Translations under genes and position numbers: made by a program
Part shown: one piece after another, positions 1-11,311 of the stretch
Layout: each line of letters begins with the position of its first letter
Position numbering within the stretch: position 1 is the stretch's first letter
Notes under the pieces: model-generated
What the model saw: the letters and a program-made list of their open reading frames with translations, nothing else
What the model was told of the DNA's origin: nothing
The model's database searches: none
DNA from: Heterohyrax brucei
Taxonomy: Eukaryota > Chordata > Mammalia > Hyracoidea > Procaviidae
Assembly: GCA_028571685.1 (NCBI GenBank)
Contig: CM053143.1
Span: 195,865,829-195,929,828 of the forward strand
Reading direction: 5' to 3'
Length of the DNA stretch: 64,000 nucleotides

Positions 1-3000
1 ACCCAGCAAATTGCTCATCTTCACCAGCAACCAAAGGATGCAGATTAAATCAGTGAAGTCCCTTTGGGGCCATTACACCAGCAAGTTTAGTAACAACTGT
101 CAGCCAAGAGCGCCAGCCTGCGGAGCACCCTCACCCCAGAGGGAGCCCGCTGCCTCAAAGGGCACGGACATAAACCCCTCACTCCAGCTGCAGAAGAGAG
201 TGCGGAAGACCCAGCCCAGGGAGAGAGCGAGCAGGACCAGCCGGCTCGGTTAGAGCGAAGAACCGCTCAAGGGGCCAGTTCTCAGATGTCAAAAATAAAG
301 AGGCGGACTGTGACGCAACCTGGAAACACAGTACACAGGGGAAAGCCGTGTCACAGAGCAGGAAACTCCAGACACAGTACACAAGTACAACAGCACAGCT
401 CAAGACCTCAGCCCACCTCTAGTTATACAGACGTGCAGGAGAACCCGGGCCGCGCTGTGTCTACATAAACGTGCAGGAGAACCCGGGCCGCGCTGTGTCT
501 AATCACACACACGTGCAGGAGAACCCCGGGCGTGTTCTGTGTCTAGCTACACACACGTGCAGGAGAACCCGGGCCGTGTTGTGTCTAATCACATACACGT
601 GCAGGAGAATCCCCAGGCGTGTTCTGTGTCTAACTACATACATGTGCAGAAGAACCTGGGCCATGGTCTGTCAAATCACATACACGTGTAGGAGAACCCC
701 AGGCGTGTTCTGTGTCTAACTACACACACGTGCAGGAGAACCCCAGGCGTGTTCTGTGTCTAACTACATACACGTGCAGGAGAACCCGGGCCGTGTTGTG
801 TCAAATCACATACACGTGCAGGAGAACCCCGGGCGTGTTCTGTGTCTAACTACATACACGTGCAGGAGAACCCAGGCCGTGTTGTGTCTAATCACATACA
901 CGTGCAGGAGAACCCCGGGCGTGTTCTGTGTCTAACTACATACACGTGCAGCAGAAGGCCATGCTGGCATCATCACAGGTGAGAACCCCCACAAGGAGAC
1001 CGTGACACAGCGGAAGGCAGACACCACGTCAGCATCCATTCACACGACAAGGACAACCAGAAACGTGAGGCTGCAGGCGCTGCGTGAAGCCAGCACACGT
1101 CCTCCCTCAGGGGGGACAGGGCACGGCCCGGCCAGCACCCTGACCTCAGATCCCCAGCCTCCACGGCTCTGTGACAGTTCAGTCTCTGTCCTCGGTGACG
1201 CCTGCTGGCAGGGCTCTTGTGACAGCAGCCCCGGTGACTGAGACGCCCGTCAGACAACCCTAAGGGCATCTCAGTTCCTCTGTCTCCAGACGCGTGCTGG
1301 TGCTGTGGAGTGCAGGCAGCCTGGCCCTCCAGAAGGGCCCCCGCAAGGCGTCCGAGCAGATGGAGTTCTGAGCACCAAGGATGCAGCGCCGCCCGTCAGT
1401 ACTGGACTCACGGCGGGAGCCGGACCCGGTGTGGGCGCTGGGAGCCGCACGTGGAGACGGGGCCGACTTGCTCCCCCAGGCAGGTTCAGCCAAGGGGAGC
1501 CTTCCCCGTGCACACCCCTCTTCCAGGAACCAGACAGCACCCCGTCTGTGGGTGGGCGTCTCCAAGGGGCTTTGGTCCTGAAGCCATTCCTAGAGTTAAA
1601 TCCTCAAGGAGAAGCAGGTGAGAGTTCCCTGGGACTTGAACACTCACACCACCTGGGGTGCCTGGAGGCAGCCGGGGCCCCTCGCCGCCCGCACGGGAGC
1701 ACTGGGTCTTGAAGCAGCCCTCCGAGTGCACTCCGGGCACAAGGTTAAAATCTACCAGGGTACCTGCAGTAACAAGGGCCCTGCTATTCCCGCCCTTTAG
1801 CACCACTCTTGACCAGCTGTGTCTGCACATGGAACTGTTACAGTGTTTCTATATATACAGAAGTGTGACACTGTTTCTACATTTACAGAGCTGTTACATT
1901 GTTTCTGTAATGACCTTACACCACAGATGCATAGATTACTGAGAGTATGATTTGGCAGTAGAAACTTTCTGAACATAGACATGAATGCCTGAGGAATGTG
2001 ATAAGCAGCTTTTGCGTTAGGTTTGCCCGGTATCCTGGGATTACGTACAGTCCTCTGTGTAAACTAGCCTTGAGACATAATCCTGAAAGACTGCCCTCGC
2101 CCTCACCTCTCACAGTGAAGGTGCAATGTTTGGCTACTACTAACCCTGAGGACAAGATGTCACCCACTGGTCTTGGCTGTCACACTTGGCTCTCGTCACA
2201 GGAGGCCAAAGTGAGAAAATCACAGATAAGCACTGCCGTCACCCATTCTCTCCAAAGAACAGACCCTTCCGGAGGGCAGGCTGAGCTGCTATCCACCACC
2301 ACTCACTACAAGAGACCTCTGCCAAGCCCCGGCCCGGTCAGGCCTTCCTCCTCCACCTCTCGTTAAAGCTAAACGCCTGAAGTCTAAAGACCTGGACTCG
2401 AACCGCAGACTATGAGTTTATGCATGTCAGAGTTGATCATCTCTTCATTTAAATTTTAAAATCAAGTCCTATGTCAGCCCTCTTCTCCGGCAGCAGGAGT
2501 AGAACAGAGGAGCAGGCTGGTGGGTTTGGGCAGAGTGTCCACAGCTGGGCGTGCAGACTAGGAGAAGGGGCAAGGAAAAGCCGGGAGTAAGAAGGCGACG
2601 CCCCTCCCAGCAAAGAAAGAACCGACTGCGGCCCCCACGACACCATCGCACCCCCGAGACCCTCAGCAAGAATCAACAGTGAGTCACCAGCTCCTCGCCA
2701 AAAGCAAAGCTGAAAACTGGAAATAAATCATCTCAAGCCTCATGGGACTCAGTTAACCTGGAGCACAGATCAGCAGTTACAGGTGAGTTTATTATTTTGA
2801 AACAGACAAATGAAACAATCATTACTCGAAAAACACAGCCGGAAAAGTAAAGTTGTTGAACACCCAGGGAACCCAGAGACGTGTGCTGTACTGAACACCC
2901 AGGGAACACGGAGAGTACACCGTGCACAAAGGGAGCACAGTCTTTGTGGGAGATGCTGGGGGCTGCCATCCACCCCTCCTGGGCGAGCAGATGTAAATAT

Positions 3001-3531
3001 TGAGGGTGCTGATAACTGAAATTATTTCTAAAAGCCTCTTTCTCTCTCCTCTCTTTCAGAACATCAAAGGGTGGCCTCCTGGCCTGGCGGCTCTCACATC
3101 CGCCACACAAAGAGACGCTTCCTCTCCACCGGCCTTCATTCCCCCACGCTCGGCGGGGCCGGGAAGAAAGGCCCAGACAATGAGGGTAAGCCCACGCTGG
3201 GGGCTCCGGGAGGCGTCTGCAGCTCCCGGCACAAGCAGGGCACTGTGTGCTGACCTAGATCCACGACGAGGACCTCCCGCTCTCAGAGAAGAGCACAGGC
3301 AAGAGAGAGGAAGAAAGGAGGAGAGAAAAGAGGCCTTCTCAACGGCTGTCTATTCTCAGGGCATCTGTGCCCGCTGCCCAGACAGCCCCGAGCGGCTCCC
3401 CCTCCTCCTCGGCGCGTCCCCAGCCCGGCAGCGGCAGGGCCGCTCCACCGGGCACCCGGCTCTCCGCCCGAGGCCGGAGCCCCGACAGCCACACAGATGG
3501 ACGACAGAAAGGCCCTCCAGGGCTGACTCAC
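1..3531 (-). other. SORCS2: SORCS2 intron downstream of the exon, incomplete
   Basis: This starts at the GTGAGT donor (3531-3526) and runs off the left edge. I looked for the following exon, expected to begin with residues SSDFG, and did not find it. Apart from the minisatellite at 430-957 the stretch is unassigned. Around 1820-1915 there is a weak threefold repeat of a 28-bp unit with TGTTTCTA and TTACAG motifs. Confidence 0.7.
430..957. repeat. Minisatellite of about 12 units of 42-45 bp carrying CACGTG E-boxes
   Basis: Units begin ACGTGCAGGAGAACCC and come in two forms: 42 bp, ending TCTAATCACATAC, and 44 bp, ending TGTGTCTAACTACATAC. They mostly alternate, giving an 86-bp higher-order unit. 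Each junction builds the palindrome CACGTG; ten perfect copies start at 510, 554, 596, 683, 727, 771, 813, 857, 899 and 943. The first two units and the one at 642 have lost it. Confidence 0.93.
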
Positions 3532-3599
3532 CGCCACAGGGAGCTCTCCAGAACCTTCCCCATGTCTGTGTGGTAGTACTTGGTCAGGATCAAAATCAC
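3532..3599 (-). CDS. SORCS2: SORCS2 internal coding exon (probably exon 2)
   Basis: Read on the minus strand, this 68-nt exon starts with GTG at 3599 and gives 22 complete codons plus two bases (CG) of an arginine codon finished by the next exon. The peptide begins VILILT and continues KYYHTDMGKVLESSLWR. I recognise it as the start of the VPS10P beta-propeller of SORCS2; SORCS1 and SORCS3 share only the ESSLWR end. The acceptor is a pyrimidine-rich stretch ending CCCCACAG (AG at 3601-3600), with a branch-point-like CTGAC at 3630-3626. The donor is GTGAGT at 3531-3526. SORCS2 is a single-pass sorting receptor that binds proneurotrophins and, with p75NTR, acts in neuronal growth-cone collapse and synaptic plasticity. 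Seen: open frame and both splice sites. Known: family identity from memory. Inferred: the exon number, because the peptide follows shortly after the N-terminal segment and intron 1 is huge in human. Confidence 0.87.
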
Positions 3600-3744
3600 C
3601 TGTGGGGTAGGAAAGAAAAGGCACAGTCAGGGGGCTTCCGGGCTCCCAGAGACATAAGGACCCCTCCCAGATTCACAGCCCCTCAAATACGAACACCACC
3701 CCCGTCGCTCAGCCTGTCACACTGAGGCGGCACTTGTGTGGCTG

Positions 3745-3965
3745 TGAGGCTGGGCGTTACACCACCAGTAGTTCAAACGCCAGCAGGGTACCCACTGTCA
3801 ACAGATCTCAGCACAGTTTCCAGACCCAGACAGACAAGCAAGAAAGGCCTGGCAACCTGTTTCTGAAAGTAAACCTGTCAGAACCCCACGGGTCACAATA
3901 GGACACTGTCAGGTGCAGCCCCGGAAGACGGGCCCTCAGGCCGACGGGCAGTGCCGCCGCAGTAA
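3745..3965 (+). mobile_element. Degenerate RTE 5'-end or AfroSINE-like fragment
   Basis: A CCAGTAGTTCAAACGCCAGCAGGG motif (shown in part) is followed by AAAGGCCTGGCAACCTGTTTC, CACAATAGGACACTGTC and a GCCCCGGAAGACGGGCCC-like stretch. This order resembles the 5' end of afrotherian RTE elements as I remember it. It is diverged and its boundaries are approximate. Confidence 0.5.
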
Positions 3966-6029
3966 ACCCAGGCTCACCCATGATCAGGCAGGACCTGGCA
4001 GTGTCTTGTTGTGGGCCAAGCACAACGGTGGGTGTGAGGACAGCACGGGACCAGGCAGTGGGTCCTTCTGTGGCACAGAGCCTACCCAGCAGCACCTAAC
4101 ACCACCCCATGGCCACTGCTGGTGAAAATACCTGCCTGCGAGAGTGCCTTTTGAGAGAAAAGTGGGAGAAGCCCACCCCAAAAAATAGGAAATGGGGCTC
4201 CCCTTTCTCCCCAGTGGCTTTCCCGGCCACAGCAGCCCGTGGACATCAAATCCCATTTCCTCCCCTGCCAGTCCACGTTAGCTGCTCCGAATGCACCCGT
4301 TGCCATGGGGACACCCGGAGGGAAACTGGAAAGCCCTGCTCCATCCTGCCGCCACGCGGGAACCACATTGCTGGTCCGGGTGACCTGTGGCCTCACGCTG
4401 ACCACTCGGCACCCTGGTGCCTGCCCTGCTCTCAGCCTGGGGGCAGTGACGTCACAGACAGCAGCCCCCCATGATCAGAGTGGAGACGAGTCAGGAGGGA
4501 TGTCAGCTGGGACAGGCAACGCTGACACCAGAACGCCAGGCCTTGCCACAGGAGGCGAGGCGGGTCCTGCCCAGCTGGGGACCACGCTGTCCCTCCCCAC
4601 CGCCGCCTGCTGCCTTCAGAGCCAGAGGCCTCCACAGACAGCAGCAGGCGGCCTGACGGGACCCGGGCAGGGGACGCTCGTATTTTTAACCTATCGATTC
4701 CTATTTTACCATCTGCCTGCTCCCAGTAGGGATGGCAGGAACTAGAGCTTGACAGCCAAAAGGCCCCCCAAAGCCCGCTTCTTGCACGCCGTCCAGCACG
4801 CCAAGTCCTCGAGCCAGCATCCGCCCTGAGCAGTGGGGTCCAGGGGCGGGGGCTCAGCCCCGGATTAAGGTGGCCCCCGCCACTTGCGGGCACTCCATGG
4901 GGAAGCAGGGTCTTCATAAGCTTTGTTTTCTGGAGACTTCAGCTCTGCGGTCGGCAGTAGTGCATTAAAGTAGGACCCATCTCTCCTCCCCAACCCTTCA
5001 GCAACAATTCTCCATCCTGCCCACCCCGTCACTCTAAGCTGCAGCCCCCCAACTCTGCACAAGCTCATCCTTCGCTGGTTTCCTTTCTCCCACTCAGCCC
5101 CCAATTTATTGGTTAATTGCTCAGTGGAATCAACACCACCTCCAGGAAGTCTTCCAGGGCCTCACTCTGGGCTGGAAGCCCCCTCCGTGTTCACTCAGGC
5201 CCCAGACCCCCCCAACTCCCAGTGACAGTTTCCTCACCATGAGACCCCAGTGCTGGGCATGGCACCTGGCACGTGAGGAGCCTCCCAACCACCTGCGACC
5301 CGTCAGCCCAGCAGACATGGGAGAGTCCCCATCACACATCCCTCCTCAGCGCACGCTAGCTTTTCTGTCACCACCATCAGTCCCGCCACCCACCCCCGGA
5401 AGCGATGTAACAGAGGTGGAGGAAGCCCTGGCTGGTGGAGCAGACGCTGAGGCGGGGTGCTTCCATCTGGGGTGTGAACAGCAGGTTCTGCAGAAACTCC
5501 CAGCTCCCTCCTGGCCAGGCCACCCTGCCACGGGGGCTCAGGCAATGAGCTGAACACCCCCGGAGCCCCCAGGCATCCCCTAAAGAAAACGGGCGGTGGC
5601 TCCCAACCCTGCTCTGACCCCACACCCCGCTCTCAACATGTCACCTTCACGGACGCACCAGCGAGCCACTCCCATGGCAGCCCACCAGGTCACCTGATTC
5701 CTGGTCACAGTCACAGGAGCGTCCAACCCCACTGCCAGACATCCTGGCGTGTTGGGCAAAGCCGTGTGCCGGGCCCCCTCCCCAGCTCCAGGAAGGCCGG
5801 TGATGCCAGTCCTGACAGCTCCGGACAGGACTGTGGGTCTGGGCTGCCGCCCCGAGCCCCACCCCCGGTGAGGGGTCCTTTCCCACCACACCCCAGGTGG
5901 GCTCCATCTGCTCATCATGAGGGCTGAATGTCACCCCACAGACGCCGCCATCTTAGCACAGGAATGAGGGACCTGCCATTCCCTGGACCCCCTGGACCCC
6001 ACAGACCCCTTGAGAGGGTCTGCCTCAAT

Positions 6030-6385
6030 CACCTCAGGCATAATGCGTAGGACAAAGAGCCGAGGTCTTCAAAAGGTGGGATTGGAGAAGGACTCTGACC
6101 GCGCCACAGACCGCCAAAGTAAGGGACAGACCTGCCCCAGAAGTACAGACAGGATGGTAAGACAGCGCGTCACACCCGGGGAACACAGCACCAGGAGGGA
6201 TCCCTCCCTGGAGAAAGACATCGAGCCAGGCAGAGCAGAGGGTCAGCAGACCAACACGGGGCGGCCTCCATGGGCTGGAGCGTGACAGTCACCGTGGACG
6301 GGGCACCCCACTGCGCGGGCTCCGTTCCTTGCACAGGGGGTTGCTGGGGGTCAGAACCGACCCCACGGACCTGATGACAGCCCCT
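6030..6385 (+). mobile_element. RTE (BovB-clade) 3'-end fragment
   Basis: Sense-strand relic of the RTE 3' end. AGGAGGGATCCCTCCCTGGA and GAGGGTCAGCAGACC correspond to the usual GGAGGGATCAGTCCCTGGAG and GAGGGTCAGCG. The tail GGGGTCAGAACCGACCCC corresponds to the GAGTCGGAACCGACTCG end. Heavily mutated. Confidence 0.65.
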
Positions 6386-6424
6386 GCTTGCTTTCAAGGA
6401 CATCACCAGAGAAAGCATGAGACA

Positions 6425-6612
6425 TGCTGACCCTGTAGTGCCCAACTACTGGTCAAAAGGTCGGGGTTCAAACCCCAGCGGTGCCTCAGGAGGAATAGTC
6501 TGGTCCCCAAGGTTGTGGCCCTGACCCCAGTGGAGCACGGCTCTGCCCTAGCTCCCAGAGGAGGGGTTGCCGGGAGTCAGAATTGCCTGGATGGCGTGAG
6601 TTAGCAGGTAGA
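6425..6612 (+). mobile_element. AfroSINE copy
   Basis: The tRNA-like head TAGTGCCCAACTACTGGTCA is followed by a B-box-like GGGTTCAAACCCC. The body shows GGAGTCAGAATTGCC, the diverged form of the GAGTCGGAATCGACTCG motif. It ends just where the next SINE-like unit begins. Confidence 0.65.
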
Positions 6613-6765
6613 ACAGACCGTCTGGGCCCAGCTGGTCACTGACGGTCGGAGGTTGCATCCCCCAGCAGCACCTCAGGAGAAAGGCCCGGGGACCACGTCC
6701 AAACACCAGCCACTGGGGCCCGAGGAGCACGCTGTCCTGCCGTATGCACAGGGCCACCACGGCTG
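6613..6765 (+). mobile_element. Second AfroSINE-like unit, directly adjacent
   Basis: It has an anticodon-arm-like CAGCTGGTCACTGACGGTCG, a B-box-like GGTTGCATCCCC, then CAGGAGAAAGGCCCGGGG as in the AAAGGCCTGG subtype. Strongly diverged, with an uncertain 3' end. Confidence 0.5.
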
Positions 6766-7059
6766 GGCTGACTCCATGGGGGGGCCTCTGCTGGGGGACA
6801 GCAGGCTAGGCTTTCACCACGCACTCATGGCTGGCCATGCCGGGCGGGGTCCGCAGGTGAGGTGGCCACTGGGCACCCATGGGCACCTGGAACTCACGCT
6901 TCACTGTCTGTAAACACACATTCCCTGACAGGGAGGCAGAGGCCACCCACCCGTAGGGGTCTTTACACATGTGACTGCCACAGGGTGTCACAGGGCCCCT
7001 GCAGGACAGGGCACAGCTGCCCCGCGGGGTCTCCCTGGCCGTAATCTTTGCAGGAGCAG

Positions 7060-7168
7060 GTGACCAGGTCTCTTCCCCCAGAGCGCCACTGATGGCTTCA
7101 GACCGCCAGCCTCTGGATTAGCAGCTGAGCGCTCACACACTGCACCACCAGAGCTCCTTACACTGGGC
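7060..7168 (-). mobile_element. AfroSINE, antisense
   Basis: On the plus strand it reads AGCGCCACTGATGGC, then GGATTAGCAGCTGAGCGCTC and CTGCACCACCAGAGCTCC. That is the reverse complement of the tRNA-like head (GGAGCCCTGGTGGCGCAGTGG...). The AG-rich 5' side is degraded. Confidence 0.75.
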
Positions 7169-7189
7169 TGGAGAGACGGTGCAGTGCTC

Positions 7190-7222
7190 CCGACACACAC
7201 GCACGCACACACACATACACAA
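7190..7222. repeat. CA-rich microsatellite
   Basis: Imperfect ACACACGCACGCACACACAC run of about 33 bp. Confidence 0.8.
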
Positions 7223-9384
7223 AGATGCCGCTCTGCAGCAGCCTGAGGCCGCCGTGGCCTCCGGGATTCAGCGCCGTGGGGCCCCTCCCGGCCCTGCAGG
7301 GGCCCTTGCCCGCTGCCCCTTCCCCACCGAGGGCCCCACAACCTCGGGCTCCTCGCTGTTCCCACAGAGCCCTGTTTCCTTCACCTAAAAGATGGAAACA
7401 AGTCCCCGCTCTCTGCCAGCCTCACAGGAAGGCCCCACACATCCGTCCTCGGAGACGAGCTGTTGGAGGGCTTCACACACTGTCTAGGGCTGCCCCTGGG
7501 GCGGGGGGCGCCTTTGCCCTCTGCAGAGGAGGGTGACTGTCTCTGCACAGACTGCTGAGAGGCCAGCCACTGTTCCTCTGGAAACAGAGAGGCTGGACGC
7601 CGTGGCTTCTCAGGAGACGCTCCCCGTGGGCCCGGGGAGTGAGACACGGGGCCGCGGATCCACCCTCAGACAGGGCCTGCGCGTCCCCGCTGTCTCATCA
7701 CCTGGTGCTGCAGTGACAGCAGCGCCCCAGTGGGGGCCTTGGGGGACATGACTGGTCTCTCACAGCTCTGGGGGGCAGGCGTCTGAGTCAGACCCTGGCC
7801 CAGCCGGTTGGTCACTTCTTGGCAGGAAGAGGCAGGGACAAAACACCAGAGAGCCATGTTCCCGTCTCACAACTGCCCTGAAGTCATGCCGTCATGCCCA
7901 CCTCCCAGGCTGGAAACCGAGGCACAGGGAACAGCAGGGGTCCAGGGACCCTCAGAGGAGAGGCCCACAGCAGGGGCCAGACCCAGGAGCTCCCAGCCTG
8001 GATGCAGAGGAGGAGCCTTCCCCTCCAGCCTCGCCTCTGCCCGCAGGGCCACTGTCCTAGCCCTTCCCCACCTGGGGAGGATGGCACTAGGCTGCTGGGT
8101 CCAGATCTGTCCTCGACAAGGACATCAGCTCCAATTCAGAGAAAAGGTGTCTGCCTTCCTCTGCCCAAGAGGAGCTGGCTCCTCTCTGCTGAGGACCACC
8201 ACAGGGAGGCACAGTCACCGCACCTGCCCTGTAGACACCAGCTGCCAGCTCAGGCCTCCGCATGCCCACATCAGGGGCTGCCACCTTGCCCTTTCCTCCA
8301 AGAAGTCCTCCTGGATTCCCCCATCCCCTGAGGCACCCGGAGCCTCCAGAAGGTTCTGTCTTGGGGGGCGCGGGAAAGCACTGTCAAAGCTGTTGTCAGC
8401 ATGGGCCTTTCCAGCCCAGCCTTGCCCAGAAACTGAGCAGGGAGCCAGGTCCTTGGCTGGCCTGGTCCCTCCCTGTCTCCGTCCCTCCTCCTTTCTCCTC
8501 AGCAGCCAGGGGAGAGACGGACCAGGCTGCCGGATGAGCCTGATCTACGATGACGCTCTGCCTTGCTCTGAGTCACGCCGGCCCCAAACGCACTGACCCC
8601 GAAAGGCCATGACCTCATCTGACCATGGTGGTCCCAGCCCTGGTCCCTGTGCAGCTCAGCCGCAGGAACCGGAGCCTAGGCTGCCCCTTGGTGGGCCCCT
8701 CACGGGCGACACTCAGGAGCGTGTCAGCTGGGGAGGCTGTGCCCACCCTAGGAGGCACAGCGCGATGGCACTGGGCCAGACGGTGGCCACATGCACCTCC
8801 GGTGGCAGTAGGTTGCCCACCACTGGGGCAGCCCTTCTGAGATGGAGGGTGACCGCTGTGGGTCTGGGCCACCTGTCTGGTCCCAACAAGCCTTTCGTAA
8901 CCGCCAGCCTGACGCCTCCCTAATTGGCTCTTGGGGACCTTCTGTGGACTTTCTCACTGCTGGTCCCCACCCTTGAGCTGAGTACCAGGAGATCCGAGAG
9001 AGACACCCCCGACTGGCGCCTGCCCGGCTCACTCTGTGAGGGAACGGACCACCCACCTGCTCTGCAGGCTCTGTTAGGCTCCCGTCTCCGGTCTCCTGTG
9101 GCTGCACCTCCCAGTTCCCCAGGGGACCCCAGTCAGCAGGGACACATGTAAAACGGGTTACCCACAGACTGAAAAACCATGTGCCCTGAGCCACAACAGG
9201 CCAGGCAAATGCCAAGTGTCCCTAGAAAGAAAGGCGGGGAGAGAGGGTTGGAAACAGAGAAGGTGGAGCAGAGGTGGAGCCCCAGAGCCACAGGCCCAGG
9301 AACTCTAGGACCACCTGGAGCTGGCAGGGACAAGGAAGAACCCTCGCCTCCAGCGTCTGAAGGGAGCCTTGGCCTGCCTGCACC

Positions 9385-9480
9385 CTGATTTCAGGCTCCC
9401 AGCCCCCAGAACTGTGGGAGAGCAGTCACCTCTTGTTGGAGGCCATCGGCCTGTGGGGCAGTGACAGCTGCAAAAAACTG
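9385..9480 (+). mobile_element. MLT1-like LTR 3' fragment
   Basis: ATTTCAGGCTCCCAGCCCCC followed by AGAACTGTGGGAGAG resembles the CTGGCCTCCAGAACTGTGAGAGAATAAA region of MLT1-type LTRs. Short, diverged match. Confidence 0.4.
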
Positions 9481-9682
9481 AACTGAGCCTGTGTAAGAAG
9501 GAAACCTGTCCGAGAAGGAAGGCGCCAGTGTCTGCCAGCAGAGAGCGAGGGGCAGGCAGTGAGACCACACCCTGTCACAGGCAGAACCTGCGGAGAAAAA
9601 AGGCTACCCCACTGCATTCCAGCCTCCACAGGCTCCCTTGGTCCCCTGCTCATGGCAGCTGAGAGACAAGTGCAGGCTCTCA

Positions 9683-9730
9683 CCCATTTTACAGACAGGG
9701 CCACTGAGGCTTCGGTCTGTGAGAGATTCA
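9683..9730 (-). mobile_element. MIR fragment, antisense
   Basis: CCCATTTTACAGACAGGGCC followed by ACTGAGGC is the reverse complement of the CCTCAGTTTCCTCATCTGTAAAATGGG core of MIR. Confidence 0.65.
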
Positions 9731-10039
9731 GGACTAGCTCCCCATGTGGGCTCTTCTCTTTCTGTTGCCCAGGGTTCCCCAATTCTGCAGAGGGCCCCAG
9801 GTAGCAGGAAGGATGGAGAGAGAGCTCTTGGGCAGCAGAATGTGGGCTCCTCACTCCCTACTTGTTCTGCCAGAGGTAACTGTCAGGGTCCCCACCCTGA
9901 GCTGTACAGGCACCCACAGCACACCAAGCCCGCACCCCCGTCCTCCAACGCTTCTCCCACAGCCGAAACCCAGCGTTTCAGGAGAGAGCCGAGGACGGAG
10001 CCAGGAGGGGTCGGACCTCGGCCGGTCTAAGTCAGCCAG

Positions 10040-10460
10040 CAGAAGTAAACGTGTGAGCATCACTGATGTGCGGAAAATCGCGTTTTTACATCAAATCCAT
10101 TTAAGGGATAACGTACGCTTTAATAGGCGGGACTGGGCAGACTTCTCCACCCCGGCTGTCCTTTTTAAAATGTCATTTACCCTCTGTTTCTCCGAACTGA
10201 CTGAATTTTTATTTCACCACTGTGCCCTCTTGATAGCTGCAGCAAGAAAAATTCTCCACGAAATTACAAGAATTTTTTTTCTGTGGCATTGAGTCTTAAG
10301 CAATAGTCAGGTCCATCTACCCAGAAGCAATGGTGTTCTTCAGATCTATTTATGACAACAAAAGGTAACTGGACAGCCGTGAGGGGACGTCGCTCTTGAC
10401 GTAAACGTTCCCAGGGACCACCAGGAGTCGCTGGAACTCAGCGATTCTGTCTTTAAAACC
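10040..10460. other. AT-richer, apparently single-copy intronic segment
   Basis: In otherwise GC-rich DNA this stretch has TTTTTACATC, TTTAATAGGCGG, TTTTTAAAATG, TTTTTATTTCACC and several CpGs (GCGTTTTTAC, GACGTAAACG). I see no repeat signature and no long ORF. Its base composition makes it a candidate conserved non-coding element, but nothing shows function directly. Confidence 0.3.
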
Positions 10461-10799
10461 AAAACTCCTCCTCAGGCTCTGCGCCCCCGCCCCCACCCAC
10501 CCCAGGCAACCAGCCATATGTTCACTCTGCTAAGAGTCTCCCCTGGGGGACAACACTGTCACTCAGAGCAGAGGCAAGCACAAAGGAAGTCCAGGCGCCT
10601 GTCACAGAAGAGAAGGAGGTCAGTGCCCTGGGCCAGCCGGAAGGCGACTTCAGCCACACCATCCCTGATAAGTGTCCCTGTCCCTTACAGAAAGCAGACC
10701 GGCTGGTCCAAATGTCCCATCACCCTGAGAGGTCTGTTCCTCACTGTCTCCCTCAGTGTTCTCAAGAGACAACCTGAGAGAGACAGAGAGAGACTGCCT

Positions 10800-11050
10800 T
10801 CAGGAAGATGGTCAAGTTGTGGCCAGTAGGTTAGGTGGTGGGAAGAGCATAGTCAAGTCTGTGAAACTCTTCATCTAGAGCCTGGAGGCAGAACACATCT
10901 CAGGGAAACTCCCTTTCCAACTGGTTGATTGCATCATGGAAGGTGATGACATCGCCTTGCCTTGCATCATGTTATGAAAGATCATTACATCATATCCATG
11001 ACTTCTCTCACCTGTGCCTTACATAAATGTCCCGTGATCAGTAAACACGG
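10800..11050. other. Unassigned segment with repeated CATCAT motifs
   Basis: GCATCATGGAAGGTGATGAC, TTGCATCATGTTATG and TTACATCATATCC occur in close succession. It may be part of a retroelement that I do not recognise; no coding sequence is seen. Confidence 0.3.
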
Positions 11051-11311
11051 ATCCTAGATGGCACAGACAGGCGAGTGCCCAAATACCAGCCCAAAGGTCA
11101 GCTACTCACACCCACCCAGAGATAAACGGACCTCAGAGGGCAGGTTTGGAGCTCTGCTTCCCCCAGATCGGCTACCGAGGCCCCGTGGGAGCACATCCAC
11201 TCAGACACACACGGGGTGGCTGTGACTCAGTGACTCTGCAGCAATTAACAAGAAACACAACATTTAGCAGTGAACAGACATGACCCTGCCTGACCCTAAA
11301 AGTTCAGTGCT

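Noticed and set aside
430..957. CRISPR-like direct repeats
   Set aside because: Units are contiguous tandem copies without unique spacers, in a mammalian genome; this is a minisatellite.
3000..3725. 241-codon plus-strand ORF
   Set aside because: It overlaps the SORCS2 exon on the opposite strand and has low-complexity, Arg/Pro-rich content typical of GC-rich non-coding DNA.
7808..8596. 262-codon plus-strand ORF
   Set aside because: No recognisable domain; shadow frames in the same stretch are also open because stop codons are rare in GC-rich sequence.
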